A stretch of DNA of 64,000 bases from Ruminococcus flavefaciens AE3010 (GTDB lineage: Bacteria > Bacillota > Clostridia > Oscillospirales > Ruminococcaceae), in assembly GCF_000526795.1 (NCBI RefSeq), contig NZ_JAGT01000001.1:1201001-1265000 (forward strand). Reading direction: 5' to 3'. The position numbers and the translations under genes are program-made. Positions within the stretch are counted from its first letter, which is position 1. Each line of letters opens with the position of its first letter. The notes under the pieces are model-generated. The model had not been told where the DNA came from. It did no database searches and saw only the letters and a program-made list of their open reading frames with translations. Of the stretch, positions 51,853-62,057 are shown piece by piece.

Positions 51853-52022
51853 TTTTATTGCTCCTTTGACAATTTCTCAAATTAAAGCCGCAGAAAAGAT
51901 TTTAATGCGAGCTAATCCTATCTGCCAACACTATCCTTATTTCTCATTGTACTTAAAAAGGCGTTTTAGAAAAACGAATCAAAAAAGAATATTGTCGGAA
52001 GATTTTCAGAATGAAAAAGACC

Positions 52023-52048
52023 CCTGCAGTTTTTGCAGGAGCCTTTTT
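52023..52048. terminator. Terminator in the divergent region
   Basis: CCTGCA-GTTTT-TGCAGG, then AGCC and five T on the plus strand; the minus strand also has a T-run (GGTCTTTTT). It lies in the 51853-52184 gap, where I see no gene, only this hairpin and the promoter at 52115. Confidence 0.7.
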
Positions 52049-52114
52049 GCTTCATCGGTTTGTTTTCATAACTTTGACTTTGCAAAGATTAAAACGACAT
52101 TTTTCAATTTTGTC

Positions 52115-52143
52115 TTGAAATCTCTAAAGAAATATGCTATAAT
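52115..52143 (+). promoter_or_regulatory. Promoter of the defence operon
   Basis: TTGAAA (52115-52120), 17-bp spacer, TATAAT (52138-52143), 41 bp before the XRE gene. Confidence 0.8.
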
Positions 52144-52184
52144 GTAAAAATGAGGAGTTACAATACTTGTTAGGAGGATCGCGG

Positions 52185-52388
52185 ATGGAATTTAGCTATA
52201 ATAAATTATGGAAACTATTGATTGATAAGAATATGATGAAAAAAGACCTAATGGAAATAACAAACATAACTTCATCTACAATTGCAAAGATGGGTAAGAA
52301 TAAAGCTGTAAGCATGGAAGTCCTTGGTAAGATATGTTTAGCATTGAATTGTAACATAGGCGATATCGTAGATGTTATTAAGAAATAA
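52185..52388 (+). CDS. XRE-family small regulator
   Basis: 67 aa, almost only a Cro/CI-type helix-turn-helix (KKDLMEITNITSSTIAKMGK as the two recognition helices; LGKICLALNCNIGDIVDV). ATG 52185 follows TAGGAGG. It is the first gene of the defence operon and 36 bp before hamA, so it probably controls that operon like C-proteins of restriction systems. It is also the only candidate lysogeny repressor in the element. Confidence 0.88.
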   Translation: MEFSYNKLWKLLIDKNMMKKDLMEITNITSSTIAKMGKNKAVSMEVLGKICLALNCNIGDIVDVIKK

Positions 52389-52424
52389 TCTGAATATCCA
52401 GTAATAGCGATAGGAGGTAATCAA

Positions 52425-53942
52425 ATGGAGCATCTTTGCGTAGGCTCTTACGTAAGAATCATGACATCATGTACTATTCCTGCAGAGCGAAAATTTGATT
52501 CCTTCTGCGAGAAGCTTATGATATCGTTATGCAAAGACGGAGCAAAGGCTTTCTCATACACATCAGCTGATGGATATGAGGTTTCCTATTCATATCCTAA
52601 TTTCAACAAGATTCACTCTTCAAGTCAAAACCTTCCCACAGAAGTCATGCAAATGGCTCTAACAAAGGATGCCCGTGCTATCGAGCGATATTTTATTACT
52701 ATTATTATACCTGCTATGGAAGAAGCACGAAAAAAGAATGCTGTCCTTGCACTAAAAAGCATTATTCTTAAAGACCATGCCATTGCTGATAATACTCAAC
52801 TCGGGGCAATCAGCAGCCTTACAAAACATGAATTAAAAAGCAAAAACGAGTTTGTATTGTCTGAATTCTTGACAGATATTTTCATTTACGCTATTGCCAA
52901 AACAGATAATACTATTGAGGCTGATTTTACAAAATCGATCAAAAAAGATTATTCTTCTGCTTACAGCCCAATGACTGATACTATCACGTTATATGAAGTT
53001 ACGAAACCTAAAACAAAGGCTTCAATCCCCCTTACCAGCAAAGGAACATTTAATAAGGTTTTTACACCTATATCAAGTGAATGTCTAAGCATATCAGCAA
53101 CCCATGACCTTCAGATATTCTGTTTGAAATTTGATGATTATGACTTCGATTATCACTGCCTTTGGAAACATCTACGTAACAATATCGGGTACTATGTTTA
53201 TTCAAGGCGGCTAATAAAGCAGTATATGGAAGAAGATGAGATTTCCGCACTTGCCTACGATGCTATAGCACACATCAAAGAACTAATGGCAAAAGGTCAC
53301 TTATCATCTGGAAATGAACTTGGTGAACTTCTTCTTTATATCTTTTTAGAGCAAGTCCTCAATGCCCCGAAATTAATGAGCAAGGTGGAATTCAGTAACC
53401 ATGGCGGTCTTTTTACAAGTGAAAGTGTTGGTATACACCTTTTGACTGCTGATGCTACTGTCCCATTTAATCAAATAATACTGGGGACTTCTTTTATTGA
53501 TGGTGACCTTCAGTCTGCTATTGATTCCGCCTTTTCGTATGCGCAAAAACTTAAAAACCGAAAAAAGGATGAGCGAAGATTTGTTGAATCAAGTATTTTT
53601 GCAGCATCTTTTCCTGCAGAAGTGTATAATCAACTTGAAGCAATAATTCTACCAACTGAAGCTAATGCAAATAAACCTGCAACCGCATTCGGTTTATTTC
53701 TTGGTTACACATTAAATGGGGTTTCTTCAAATGGAAAAACAATTGACGACTATCAGACTGATGTGCGCGAGCAACTTAAACAGGACATATTGAAACAAGT
53801 TCCTTATATTGAATCGAAAATTATGCAATATGGTCTCGATGGTTATTCACTGTATATCTATATGCTTCCATTTACTGATGCAGATGAGGATAAGAAGAAT
53901 ATCATGGATAAGTTACTACAGTCCGGAGGAGGTATGTCATGA
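52425..53942 (+). CDS. hamA: HamA-like (DUF1837) nuclease with extended N-terminus, Hachiman defence
   Basis: 505 aa. The C-terminal half (about 230-470) matches DUF1837: YVYSRRLIKQYMEEDE, GELLLYIFLEQVLNAPKLMS, the KVEFS strand (about 319-323), SVGIHLL and later AFSYAQKLKNRKKDERRFVE. In known HamA proteins, D, E and K residues of this region form a nuclease site; here E in GELL or KVE and K in SKVE are candidates. The first 230 residues are an extension not found in the ~250-300-aa HamA proteins I know (motif KNEFVLSEFLTDIFIYAIAK about 150). The 4-bp overlap with the helicase gene is the HamAB arrangement. Confidence 0.75.
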   Translation: MEHLCVGSYVRIMTSCTIPAERKFDSFCEKLMISLCKDGAKAFSYTSADGYEVSYSYPNFNKIHSSSQNLPTEVMQMALTKDARAIERYFITIIIPAMEEARKKNAVLALKSIILKDHAIADNTQLGAISSLTKHELKSKNEFVLSEFLTDIFIYAIAKTDNTIEADFTKSIKKDYSSAYSPMTDTITLYEVTKPKTKASIPLTSKGTFNKVFTPISSECLSISATHDLQIFCLKFDDYDFDYHCLWKHLRNNIGYYVYSRRLIKQYMEEDEISALAYDAIAHIKELMAKGHLSSGNELGELLLYIFLEQVLNAPKLMSKVEFSNHGGLFTSESVGIHLLTADATVPFNQIILGTSFIDGDLQSAIDSAFSYAQKLKNRKKDERRFVESSIFAASFPAEVYNQLEAIILPTEANANKPATAFGLFLGYTLNGVSSNGKTIDDYQTDVREQLKQDILKQVPYIESKIMQYGLDGYSLYIYMLPFTDADEDKKNIMDKLLQSGGGMS

Positions 53943-56569
53943 GTAATTTCAGAGATGTCACCTTCGGAGAGCATTTGTTTTCCAGAATAGATGAGAATTT
54001 GTATCTGCAAAAAATATACCATAGCATTCTCGTGAATTATTCAAAGCGTCTATTTCAATTAGATGAAATAGAAGAAATGCCGATCAATATTGGACATGCC
54101 CTAACTTTTGCTGATGTTCTATCAAAATCTTGTGGCACAAATCTCTCAGATATACATAAAACGCGAGCGCAGGAAATTGTAGCTCTTCTGTATGATATGT
54201 ATCCGCATGATGAACAGATAAAATATTATCTCGGTTCTGTGCTTGCGAATACTGGACATTTTTTAGGAATGCGCCGTCTAACTCCCGAATATGCAAGTGC
54301 ATCTTTTCTTGATGAGATCCTTATGCATTTTAATATGAACTACTTATCGGTTCCTTCGGAAGATGATTCTCATTTCTTTCCGGCACAGAAGGAAATATAT
54401 GATAGGCTTTCAAAGTCATGCTTCAGTTACTCAGCTCCTACATCAATGGGCAAATCATTCATGATGCGTGTTTTTATTAAACAACAAATTATGAACGGAG
54501 CTAAGAAGAACTTTGCCCTGCTAATTCCAACAAAAGCATTAATAAACGAAGTAACGAGTGAATTGATTGAAAGTCTTACTACACTTTTAAAGGAAACGGA
54601 TTATCGTATTGTCACTTCATCAGGCTCAATGGCACTTGAAACAAAACACAACTATATTTTTGTTCTGACGCCTGAACGAATGCTTTACATATTGATTGAT
54701 GATCCAAAAATAAAAATCGACTATCTATTTGTGGATGAAGCACACAAAATATCTTCTGGTGATAAAAGAAGCGCGTTCTATTATAAAGTAATCAATCAAT
54801 TAGAAGAGCGTCATAGCGACACACATATTGTGTTTGCTTCTCCAAATATACCTAATCCCAATGTGTATCTTGATACACTGACAAATGAAAAACGCCTTGA
54901 CGACAATTCCATTGTTGCGTGTAGATATGCCCCGGTCAGTCAATTGAAGTATATTGTTGATTTGTGGGAGAGAAATATCCGTATCTTTGATTCATATACA
55001 AAAAAGTTTATTTTGCTTCATCAAATGAAACGGCAATATTCCCTAAGCGAAATCATTGCTCGTATCGGTGACAAACGTCATAACATAGTGTACTGCAAGT
55101 CGAAAAATGATGCTATTCAATTTGCCAGAGATTATGCAAAAACACAAGCAATAATGGGCGATAAAAAATTACAAGCATTTGCAGAGGCAATTCGAACCGA
55201 TGTTCACAGAGAGTATTATCTTGCTGAGTTGGTAGAAAGAGGGGTTGCCTATCATATAGGTTATCTCCCAGCTAATATCCGTATGCAGCTTGAAGATTAT
55301 TATCGCGATGGGCTTATAAAAACAATGTTCTGCACAAGTACACTTCTTGAAGGAGTTAATCTACCGGCAGAGAATTTGTTTATTACAAGCTATAAAAAAG
55401 GATTGAGTACATTTTCAGAGGTTGATTTCAAAAACCTTGTTGGGCGCGTTGGACGAGCAAAATATAATTTATATGGAAATGTCTTTATTGTTCGTTTACA
55501 GAAACAGGAGCGAGAGGAAGATTTGCAAAAATACGAATGCCTTCTAAAAGATGAAGTTCCGCCACAAAAATTATCAATTGAGATAGAACTAAACTCCAAC
55601 CAAAAAAGGCTAATAATAGATACCCTCATTTCAGGTAATATAGAAATACACAAATCCAATAAACAGCAGAGTGAGGATAATTACGAACTGATGAGAAAGA
55701 CTATGCTAATTCTTGTTGGCGATATAGTGCACAACAGAAATAGTAGAATTCGACGCGAATTCGCTCCTTACCTAACAAATGAAATTGAAAGACAAATTCG
55801 TGAACAGTTTTCAGCAGATGAACGAAAACCCAGTGACGATATAAATGTATCATTCGATCAGATGCAAGGTGTAGCAAAACTAATCAGCGAAGGTGTTTCT
55901 TATCCTAAAATATTAGACACTAAACGAGGAGCGGATTACTCTGAAACATTGGAATTTCTCAACAAGCTGGCAGTTGCTTTTAAGTGGCGTATTTATGAGA
56001 GTCGTACTCTCGGAGCGGGCGAAGGACAAAACTATACTAAGCTAACATGGTATGCCGTCTTGCTCCTTCAATGGATACAAGGACACGGCTTAAGCAATAT
56101 AATCAATCAAAGCATCAAAGACTATGATGATAAAAAAAGAAAAGTTAGAGTTGATTTTAAAGAATGGGAAATATTTGATGGTTCACAAAAGCATAAAAAC
56201 ATCATCATTGCTGATACATTAGAGGCAATTGAAGATGTCATTCTTTTCAGACTATCAAATTACTTCCTAAAATTCTCGGAGGAATATAATCGGCAACACC
56301 CAGATGAACCATTGAAGCACGATTGGTTTGAATTTGTAGAGTATGGGACTACAAACCCTCTTCGGATTATCCTTCAACGCAGCGGATTTAAACGGGAATC
56401 AACTGAATATATACGCCGAAATGCTGATAAATATGTAAGAGGTACTCCAGACAATCCGAAGCTGCTAAAAAAAGCATTGTTGGATTGTCCTAACGAACTT
56501 GTTAAACGCGATACCGAAGAAATCCAGTACAATGTACCGGAATTGTTCATTGAAGAAGGAGAAGATTAA
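53939..56569 (+). CDS. hamB: HamB-like Ski2-type helicase, Hachiman defence
   Basis: 876 aa SF2 helicase. Motif I APTSMGKSFMM (about 168), Ia LIPTKALINEV, II VDEAHK (about 265), III FASPNIPNP, IV YCKSKNDA, V CTSTLLEGVNLPAENLF (about 465) and VI LVGRVGRA (about 500), then a long C-terminal region. HamB is thought to survey DNA and hold HamA in check until damaged or phage DNA is met. AT-rich like the whole island, unlike the GC-richer phage genes. Confidence 0.85.
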   Translation: MSNFRDVTFGEHLFSRIDENLYLQKIYHSILVNYSKRLFQLDEIEEMPINIGHALTFADVLSKSCGTNLSDIHKTRAQEIVALLYDMYPHDEQIKYYLGSVLANTGHFLGMRRLTPEYASASFLDEILMHFNMNYLSVPSEDDSHFFPAQKEIYDRLSKSCFSYSAPTSMGKSFMMRVFIKQQIMNGAKKNFALLIPTKALINEVTSELIESLTTLLKETDYRIVTSSGSMALETKHNYIFVLTPERMLYILIDDPKIKIDYLFVDEAHKISSGDKRSAFYYKVINQLEERHSDTHIVFASPNIPNPNVYLDTLTNEKRLDDNSIVACRYAPVSQLKYIVDLWERNIRIFDSYTKKFILLHQMKRQYSLSEIIARIGDKRHNIVYCKSKNDAIQFARDYAKTQAIMGDKKLQAFAEAIRTDVHREYYLAELVERGVAYHIGYLPANIRMQLEDYYRDGLIKTMFCTSTLLEGVNLPAENLFITSYKKGLSTFSEVDFKNLVGRVGRAKYNLYGNVFIVRLQKQEREEDLQKYECLLKDEVPPQKLSIEIELNSNQKRLIIDTLISGNIEIHKSNKQQSEDNYELMRKTMLILVGDIVHNRNSRIRREFAPYLTNEIERQIREQFSADERKPSDDINVSFDQMQGVAKLISEGVSYPKILDTKRGADYSETLEFLNKLAVAFKWRIYESRTLGAGEGQNYTKLTWYAVLLLQWIQGHGLSNIINQSIKDYDDKKRKVRVDFKEWEIFDGSQKHKNIIIADTLEAIEDVILFRLSNYFLKFSEEYNRQHPDEPLKHDWFEFVEYGTTNPLRIILQRSGFKRESTEYIRRNADKYVRGTPDNPKLLKKALLDCPNELVKRDTEEIQYNVPELFIEEGED

Positions 56570-56570
56570 A

Positions 56571-58541
56571 ATGGCGAATTTTTATGAAACCTTACTATCG
56601 TTACTGAAAACAGATGCGCGGTTTGTAGCTGAAGATGGAACATTTCTTCGCAATGCAGTCTATGAGGCAGCAATGAAAATGGATGCGGGGCTAATTAAGC
56701 TCCTTCTTTCAAATGAAGAAACAAGTTCTCGTTTTTTTACGGATGTAGATGATATAAAGGTTTTTGATAAAACGGGGTTTTCTTGGGTAATCAATAATCG
56801 TCAATTTTTACCTGACAGCTATACGCGCTTCAAAAACCACATTGGACTGGCAGATGAAAATGGTGACATAATTGCTTCTTCAGAAAAAGTGGAACTTGTA
56901 TTCCCATATAAAGATTGTGTATTAGAAGGTGGGCAGACAACAGAAGAACAAAAGCGTTCGGAAATATTCTATAACGAAACGCTTGCACCTGATGAAATTG
57001 ATCGCTTACTTTACCCTAAGGTTTTTGTTGGCGCAACAAGATATACTACAGCTTATAACACAGATCTTACGGGACAACCTATCATAGACTCAATAACTGT
57101 GTCTTCCCAAATAGCAACGACATTTGAGGACACAGACAATCTCATTGTTAAAGGTAACAATCTCCTTGCTATCTCTTCACTATTGAAACGATTTGAAGGT
57201 CAAATAAAATGTATTTATATTGATCCGCCTTACTATTTCGATAAAACAACTGCAACAGACACTTTTAAGTACAATTCCAATTTTCATTTATCGACATGGC
57301 TTGTATTTATGAAAGATCGACTTACAGTAGCAAAAAAGCTACTCTGTAAAGGCGGAACAATTTGGATTAATATAAGTGAAGACGGAATGCATTATCTAAA
57401 AGTAATGGCAGACGATATTTTTGGTAAGGAACATTTCGTAGCTACGATTCCTCGTCGAACGAGAAATGGAAAATCTGACGTCCCGTTTAATTTGTCACAA
57501 GACTTTGATTGGGTGTTGGTTTACACTAATGTGGGCGACGATAATAAAGTAATGGGAAGATCGATTGAACGTCAATACTATGAAACCGAGGACTTTCCGG
57601 GTAGACCTTGGAGACTTGCCGACTTAACAAAGCAAACCTCTGCCAAAGAAAGACCTAATTCTTTTTTTACAATGATTGATCCTAAAACTGGAAAGCAATA
57701 TCCGGCAAGTGAAAAGAGAACATGGTGCGTTTCAAAAGACACCTTTCAGGAGTATTATGATAAGGGTTATATAGTATTTCCGGATGATTATGAGTTCCTA
57801 AATATATCAAAGCCATATTCTCGTAAATTTAAAGACGAAGATGAACAAACCGGAAAGTTGAGTGCGGTTATATCGGATTTTCTAATGCAAGATTTTTTAA
57901 ATGTCGTTCTCAACGGAGCTAAAAATTCAGAAGGTAATTCACACATTGATGAGCTGTTTGGAATAGATGCTTTTAACTATTCAAAGCCTGAAAATCTGAT
58001 TAAAGCAATTCTGGATGTTGCGACAAATGAAGGTGATATAGTCTTAGACTTTTTCCTTGGATCAGGAACAACTGCCGCAGTAGCTCAGAAAATGAATAGA
58101 AGATTTATAGGCGTCGAACAACTCGAATACGTTGAGTCCCTTGACATAGAACGTCAAAAAAAAGTATTACTTGGCGAGCAAGGTGGTATTTCCAAAGCCG
58201 TTAATTGGCACGGCGGAGGTTCATTTGTTTATTGCGAACTTGCTAAACTCAATCAAGCAGTCATTAATGAGATAGAAGCCGCAACCGATGACGAAACTTT
58301 GTCATCAATCTACGAGAAAATGATAAATTCTGGTTTTATAAGTTATAAGGTCAATCCAGCCAAGATAGCAGAAACAGTTGGCGAATACGATTCTCTCTCA
58401 TTAACTGATAAAAAACGTTTCCTGATGGAAATACTTGATAAAAATCTATTGTATGTGAACTATTGCGATATGGACGACGAAGAATTTGGAATAACTGAAG
58501 AAGACAAAGCATTTACAAGGAGCTTTTATAGGGAGGGATAA
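56571..58541 (+). CDS. Type III restriction-modification methyltransferase (Mod)
   Basis: 656 aa. Adenine methylase of the beta class: catalytic DPPYYFD (about 217) precedes the SAM motif DFFLGSGTTAAVAQKM (about 494). The target-recognition region lies between (about 300-450). An N-terminal part of about 180 residues is usual for Mod. ATG 56571 is one base after the helicase stop; GAAGGAGAAGA is the ribosome site. It modifies one strand of the recognition site and forms the Mod-Res complex. Confidence 0.93.
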   Translation: MANFYETLLSLLKTDARFVAEDGTFLRNAVYEAAMKMDAGLIKLLLSNEETSSRFFTDVDDIKVFDKTGFSWVINNRQFLPDSYTRFKNHIGLADENGDIIASSEKVELVFPYKDCVLEGGQTTEEQKRSEIFYNETLAPDEIDRLLYPKVFVGATRYTTAYNTDLTGQPIIDSITVSSQIATTFEDTDNLIVKGNNLLAISSLLKRFEGQIKCIYIDPPYYFDKTTATDTFKYNSNFHLSTWLVFMKDRLTVAKKLLCKGGTIWINISEDGMHYLKVMADDIFGKEHFVATIPRRTRNGKSDVPFNLSQDFDWVLVYTNVGDDNKVMGRSIERQYYETEDFPGRPWRLADLTKQTSAKERPNSFFTMIDPKTGKQYPASEKRTWCVSKDTFQEYYDKGYIVFPDDYEFLNISKPYSRKFKDEDEQTGKLSAVISDFLMQDFLNVVLNGAKNSEGNSHIDELFGIDAFNYSKPENLIKAILDVATNEGDIVLDFFLGSGTTAAVAQKMNRRFIGVEQLEYVESLDIERQKKVLLGEQGGISKAVNWHGGGSFVYCELAKLNQAVINEIEAATDDETLSSIYEKMINSGFISYKVNPAKIAETVGEYDSLSLTDKKRFLMEILDKNLLYVNYCDMDDEEFGITEEDKAFTRSFYREG

Positions 58542-58544
58542 TTA

Positions 58545-61145
58545 ATGGCGTTCTTATATGAAAAGATAGACACACTGCGTGAATATGGTAGCAATGCTGT
58601 TTTCCCACCCTATATTTCTGAAAATTTAAATCCCAATTTTGAATTGCGTCCATATCAAAAGCAGGCATTTGAAAACTTTATAACACATTTTGAGAGCAAC
58701 AAACGTCCTAAGCCTACTCAGGTTCTTTTCCACATGGCTACTGGAAGTGGCAAGACACTAATTATGGCAGGGCTTATGCTGTATCTTTACAAACAAGGGT
58801 ATCGTAATTTCTTGTTTTTTGTTAATCTCTCAAACATTGTAGAGAAAACAAAAGAGAATTTTACAAACGCCGCTTCTTCTAAGTACCTGTTTGCTGATGA
58901 AATTGTACTTGATGGTGAACGTATACGTATTAATCAAGTAGACAACTTTCAATACGCTGATAATAATGCAATCAATATTTGCTTTGCTACCACCCAAGGA
59001 CTCCATATGGATATGTGGATGGCAAAAGAAAATGGTATGTCTTTTGACGATTTTGACGAGCAGAAGGTCGTGCTAATCTCTGATGAAGCGCATCATCTAA
59101 ACGTTGACACAAAAAAGAAACTGTCTGCTGAAGAAGAATCAAGTTATCATTCTTGGGAGCAGACAGTAAAAAACATATTTAACAGGAATTCGGATAATAT
59201 TCTTTTAGAATTTACTGCAACTTGTGATCTTGCAAATCCAGCAATTCGCGCTGCATACGAAAATAAGATTATATTTGACTACGCATTAGCAAGATTTTAT
59301 GGCGACAGATATTCCAAGGATATCCTCACCCTTCGTTCTGACTTAACAATTATGGAAAGAGCCTTACTGGCTCTTGTGCTTAGCCAATATCGTCTTAAAA
59401 TCTTTCAAGACCACCGTCTGAGCATAAAGCCTGTTGTTCTATTTAAAGCTGCTAAAATCGCTGATAGCCAAGAATTTATGGCGAGCTTTATCGAAAAAAT
59501 ACACAATCTAACTGGTGCACAACTTCAAGATCTTTCCAATGCTGTTAATAATGATATAGTGCGTTCTGCTTTTGCATATTTTGCTAACAATGGTATCTCC
59601 TTTGATACATTAGCAGCTGAGTTGCGAGACGATTTTTCAGAAGAACATTGCATTTCTGTTAATAAGGATGACGATGCAACGAAAAACCAGATCCTCCTTA
59701 ATACGCTTGAAGACGCCAATAACCCATATCGTGCTATTTTCGAGGTTAAGAAACTTGATGAGGGCTGGGATGTACTGAATTTGTTTGACATTGTCCGCTT
59801 ATATGAAACAAGACAGTCTGGAAGAAAAAAGCTATCTCCAGCAACAATTGCAGAAGCACAGCTAATAGGACGAGGAGCAAGATATTGCCCATTCCAAATT
59901 GATAATGAGCAGCCAAGATTTCAGAGAAAATATGACGATGATATTACCAACGAACTGCGTGTCTGTGAAACGCTTTATTATCATTGTCAGAATGATCATC
60001 GATATGTGACTGAGCTTCGTGATGCACTTCGTGAAATAGGGTTGGATACTGAAAAAATCGTACAGCGTGAATATATTCTCAAGGAAGGTTTTAAAGCCAC
60101 CGAGCTGTATAGACAGGGCTTAATATTCTTAAACGACAGAGAAGTGAAAGACCGAAAAGATGTTCATGGTCTGTCTCCAACAGTTCGTGATGACATATAT
60201 CGGTTCAAAACCGCAACAGGTGCTTCAGGCGTTGATTCTGTTATGGTAGAAGGCACACAAGATTCTGAGCTCGTTGTCGACATGAAAACTGCACATATGA
60301 CCATTAAGGAGATTGCCACCATAAACTATGCTGTTATTAATAAAGCATTGATGAAATATCCAATATTCAAGTTTAGTACACTTCACTCCTATTTTCCGAA
60401 TATTGTATCTACACGTCAATTTATAATGGATGATGAATATCTCGGTTCTGTACGTATTGACATTCAGAGTAAGGATGAGCATCCAACTATGAAAAACCTA
60501 TACTCAGCTGTGTTCTATGTACTTGGAAAAATAGCAGATTCAATTTCTGGTATTGAAGAGACTTACAGAGGCACAAAAGAATTTAGGGCAAGAAATATTA
60601 GAGATGTTTTTCGTAACAAGACTGTCAATTATACAGATCCACATGACGGTGGAATTGGAATCTCACAAAATGATCCATCAGTTAAAACCGATTGGAAAAT
60701 AGATCTTTCTACAGAAGATTGGTTTGTTTACACAGATAACTATGGAACTTCAGAAGAAAAGGCATTTGTAGCCTACTTCCGTTCATATGTGGATAATTTA
60801 CGAAACAAGTATAACCGTATTTATCTTGTAAGAAATGAACGTGTTTTTCACATTTACTCATTTGAAGATGGCGAACGATTTGAACCTGACTATGTGCTAT
60901 TCCTCCAAAGAGATGTATCTGATGGCTTTGAGCAACTCCAGATTTTTATTGAACCCAAAGGATCGCAACTTCTTGAAAAAGATGCATGGAAAGAGGCATT
61001 TTTGCTTCAACTAAAAACAGAGGCTGTACCAGTTACTATTTTTACGGACGATAACAATTATAAGATATGGGGTCTCCATTTCTTTAATCAGGATAATCGA
61101 ATGAAAGAATTTGACTCAGAGTTTACAGCGTTAACCATACAATAA
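58545..61145 (+). CDS. Type III restriction enzyme (Res)
   Basis: 866 aa. SF2 translocase with Walker A MATGSGKTLIMAGL (about 66), DEAH motif ISDEAHHLN (about 180), and VKKLDEGWDVLNLFDIVRLY plus LIGRGARYCPF for motifs V and VI. The C-terminal PD-(D/E)XK nuclease is seen as FEPDYVLFLQ and IFIEPKGSQ (about 780-808). Three bases separate it from Mod. It cuts DNA with two inversely oriented unmodified sites. Confidence 0.93.
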   Translation: MAFLYEKIDTLREYGSNAVFPPYISENLNPNFELRPYQKQAFENFITHFESNKRPKPTQVLFHMATGSGKTLIMAGLMLYLYKQGYRNFLFFVNLSNIVEKTKENFTNAASSKYLFADEIVLDGERIRINQVDNFQYADNNAINICFATTQGLHMDMWMAKENGMSFDDFDEQKVVLISDEAHHLNVDTKKKLSAEEESSYHSWEQTVKNIFNRNSDNILLEFTATCDLANPAIRAAYENKIIFDYALARFYGDRYSKDILTLRSDLTIMERALLALVLSQYRLKIFQDHRLSIKPVVLFKAAKIADSQEFMASFIEKIHNLTGAQLQDLSNAVNNDIVRSAFAYFANNGISFDTLAAELRDDFSEEHCISVNKDDDATKNQILLNTLEDANNPYRAIFEVKKLDEGWDVLNLFDIVRLYETRQSGRKKLSPATIAEAQLIGRGARYCPFQIDNEQPRFQRKYDDDITNELRVCETLYYHCQNDHRYVTELRDALREIGLDTEKIVQREYILKEGFKATELYRQGLIFLNDREVKDRKDVHGLSPTVRDDIYRFKTATGASGVDSVMVEGTQDSELVVDMKTAHMTIKEIATINYAVINKALMKYPIFKFSTLHSYFPNIVSTRQFIMDDEYLGSVRIDIQSKDEHPTMKNLYSAVFYVLGKIADSISGIEETYRGTKEFRARNIRDVFRNKTVNYTDPHDGGIGISQNDPSVKTDWKIDLSTEDWFVYTDNYGTSEEKAFVAYFRSYVDNLRNKYNRIYLVRNERVFHIYSFEDGERFEPDYVLFLQRDVSDGFEQLQIFIEPKGSQLLEKDAWKEAFLLQLKTEAVPVTIFTDDNNYKIWGLHFFNQDNRMKEFDSEFTALTIQ

Positions 61146-61182
61146 GAAGAGAATCAATAATTTTTTCACGGAAGGTGTTTAT

Positions 61183-61815
61183 ATGTCATTAAGTAAAAAA
61201 CCTATTAAAGGAACTGATGCGATTTTGAATTCTTTTCTGTCGAATCAAGATGTTTTAGACTGTATTAGCACTACAAAAGAATCGTTGCTAAAGACGATGA
61301 AAGATCGTAAAGACCTTCATAAAAGAAGTGTTACTGAACGTTTTAACAACATACTTATGGGTGAATTAGCTGAAACCCTTGTTCTCAAGTGGTTAATTTC
61401 TCAGGGAATCAATGCGGTCTCAGCGGTTGATAAGAATTCTGGACAACCAGATTCAGGCTATGATATAATTATCTATACTGAAAAAAATAGAGAAGTCCAT
61501 TGTTCAGTTAAATCCTCATTATCAGTGTATAAATCAAAAATAGAAGAGATATTAGACAATTTCACGATTTCAACAACAAAGAAAGAAGTTCAAGAAATTA
61601 ATATCCAAGTATATTTTTGGTATATTTTAAGTGGCGAACATAGAGTTACACTTCCGTCCGAACAAAACATGGCTGTGATTGGATGGGCTGGGAAACATGA
61701 TCTAACGTCGGTTGATTATGGCGCATATGCAACAGAAGAGAGAAAAGCACCTAAAATTAAACTTCGTGATCTTCGCCCAATGTCGGAGTTGATTCAATTT
61801 TTGAGAAAATGTTGA
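61183..61815 (+). CDS. PD-(D/E)XK-like protein of the defence operon
   Basis: 210 aa, not assigned to a named family. GELAETLVLKWLISQGINAV (about 55-75), then DSGYDIIIYTEKNREVHCSV-K (about 90-109), has the E, D and x-x-K spacing of a restriction-endonuclease-like core, with V-K in place of E-x-K. It lies 37 bp after Res in the same operon. It could be an extra nuclease or a restriction-complex subunit. Ribosome site GGAAGGTG. Confidence 0.7.
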   Translation: MSLSKKPIKGTDAILNSFLSNQDVLDCISTTKESLLKTMKDRKDLHKRSVTERFNNILMGELAETLVLKWLISQGINAVSAVDKNSGQPDSGYDIIIYTEKNREVHCSVKSSLSVYKSKIEEILDNFTISTTKKEVQEINIQVYFWYILSGEHRVTLPSEQNMAVIGWAGKHDLTSVDYGAYATEERKAPKIKLRDLRPMSELIQFLRKC

Positions 61816-61832
61816 AATACTAAGGTGTAATT

Positions 61833-62057
61833 ATGAGTAAACAAATAATAGACCGAGATACCTATCGTGCAATAAAGAAAATGAGCCGTGAGGAGCTGCA
61901 AGCCTTTCTGATGCGCTATGCTGACGGGCTACTGGAGAAAGATGGCAAGTCCATTGACCTACGTGAGATTGAAAAAGACCTCCGACAGATCAAGGGGATC
62001 GGCGATAAGCGCGTCGAAGAAATCATGGCAGTATTTGAAAAGCATCTGGGCGTATGA
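61833..62057 (+). CDS. Small helix-hairpin-helix protein
   Basis: 74 aa. C-terminal HhH motif LRQIKGIGDKRVEEIMAVFE (about 49-68) suggests non-specific DNA binding. Base composition is higher in GC than in the defence genes, so it may belong to the phage. It is near attR, so a recombination accessory role is possible. Confidence 0.75.
   Translation: MSKQIIDRDTYRAIKKMSREELQAFLMRYADGLLEKDGKSIDLREIEKDLRQIKGIGDKRVEEIMAVFEKHLGV

Noticed and set aside
51788..52147. 119-aa plus-strand frame left of the XRE gene
   Set aside because: It contains a terminator and the -35/-10 region of the defence promoter and has no recognisable domain.
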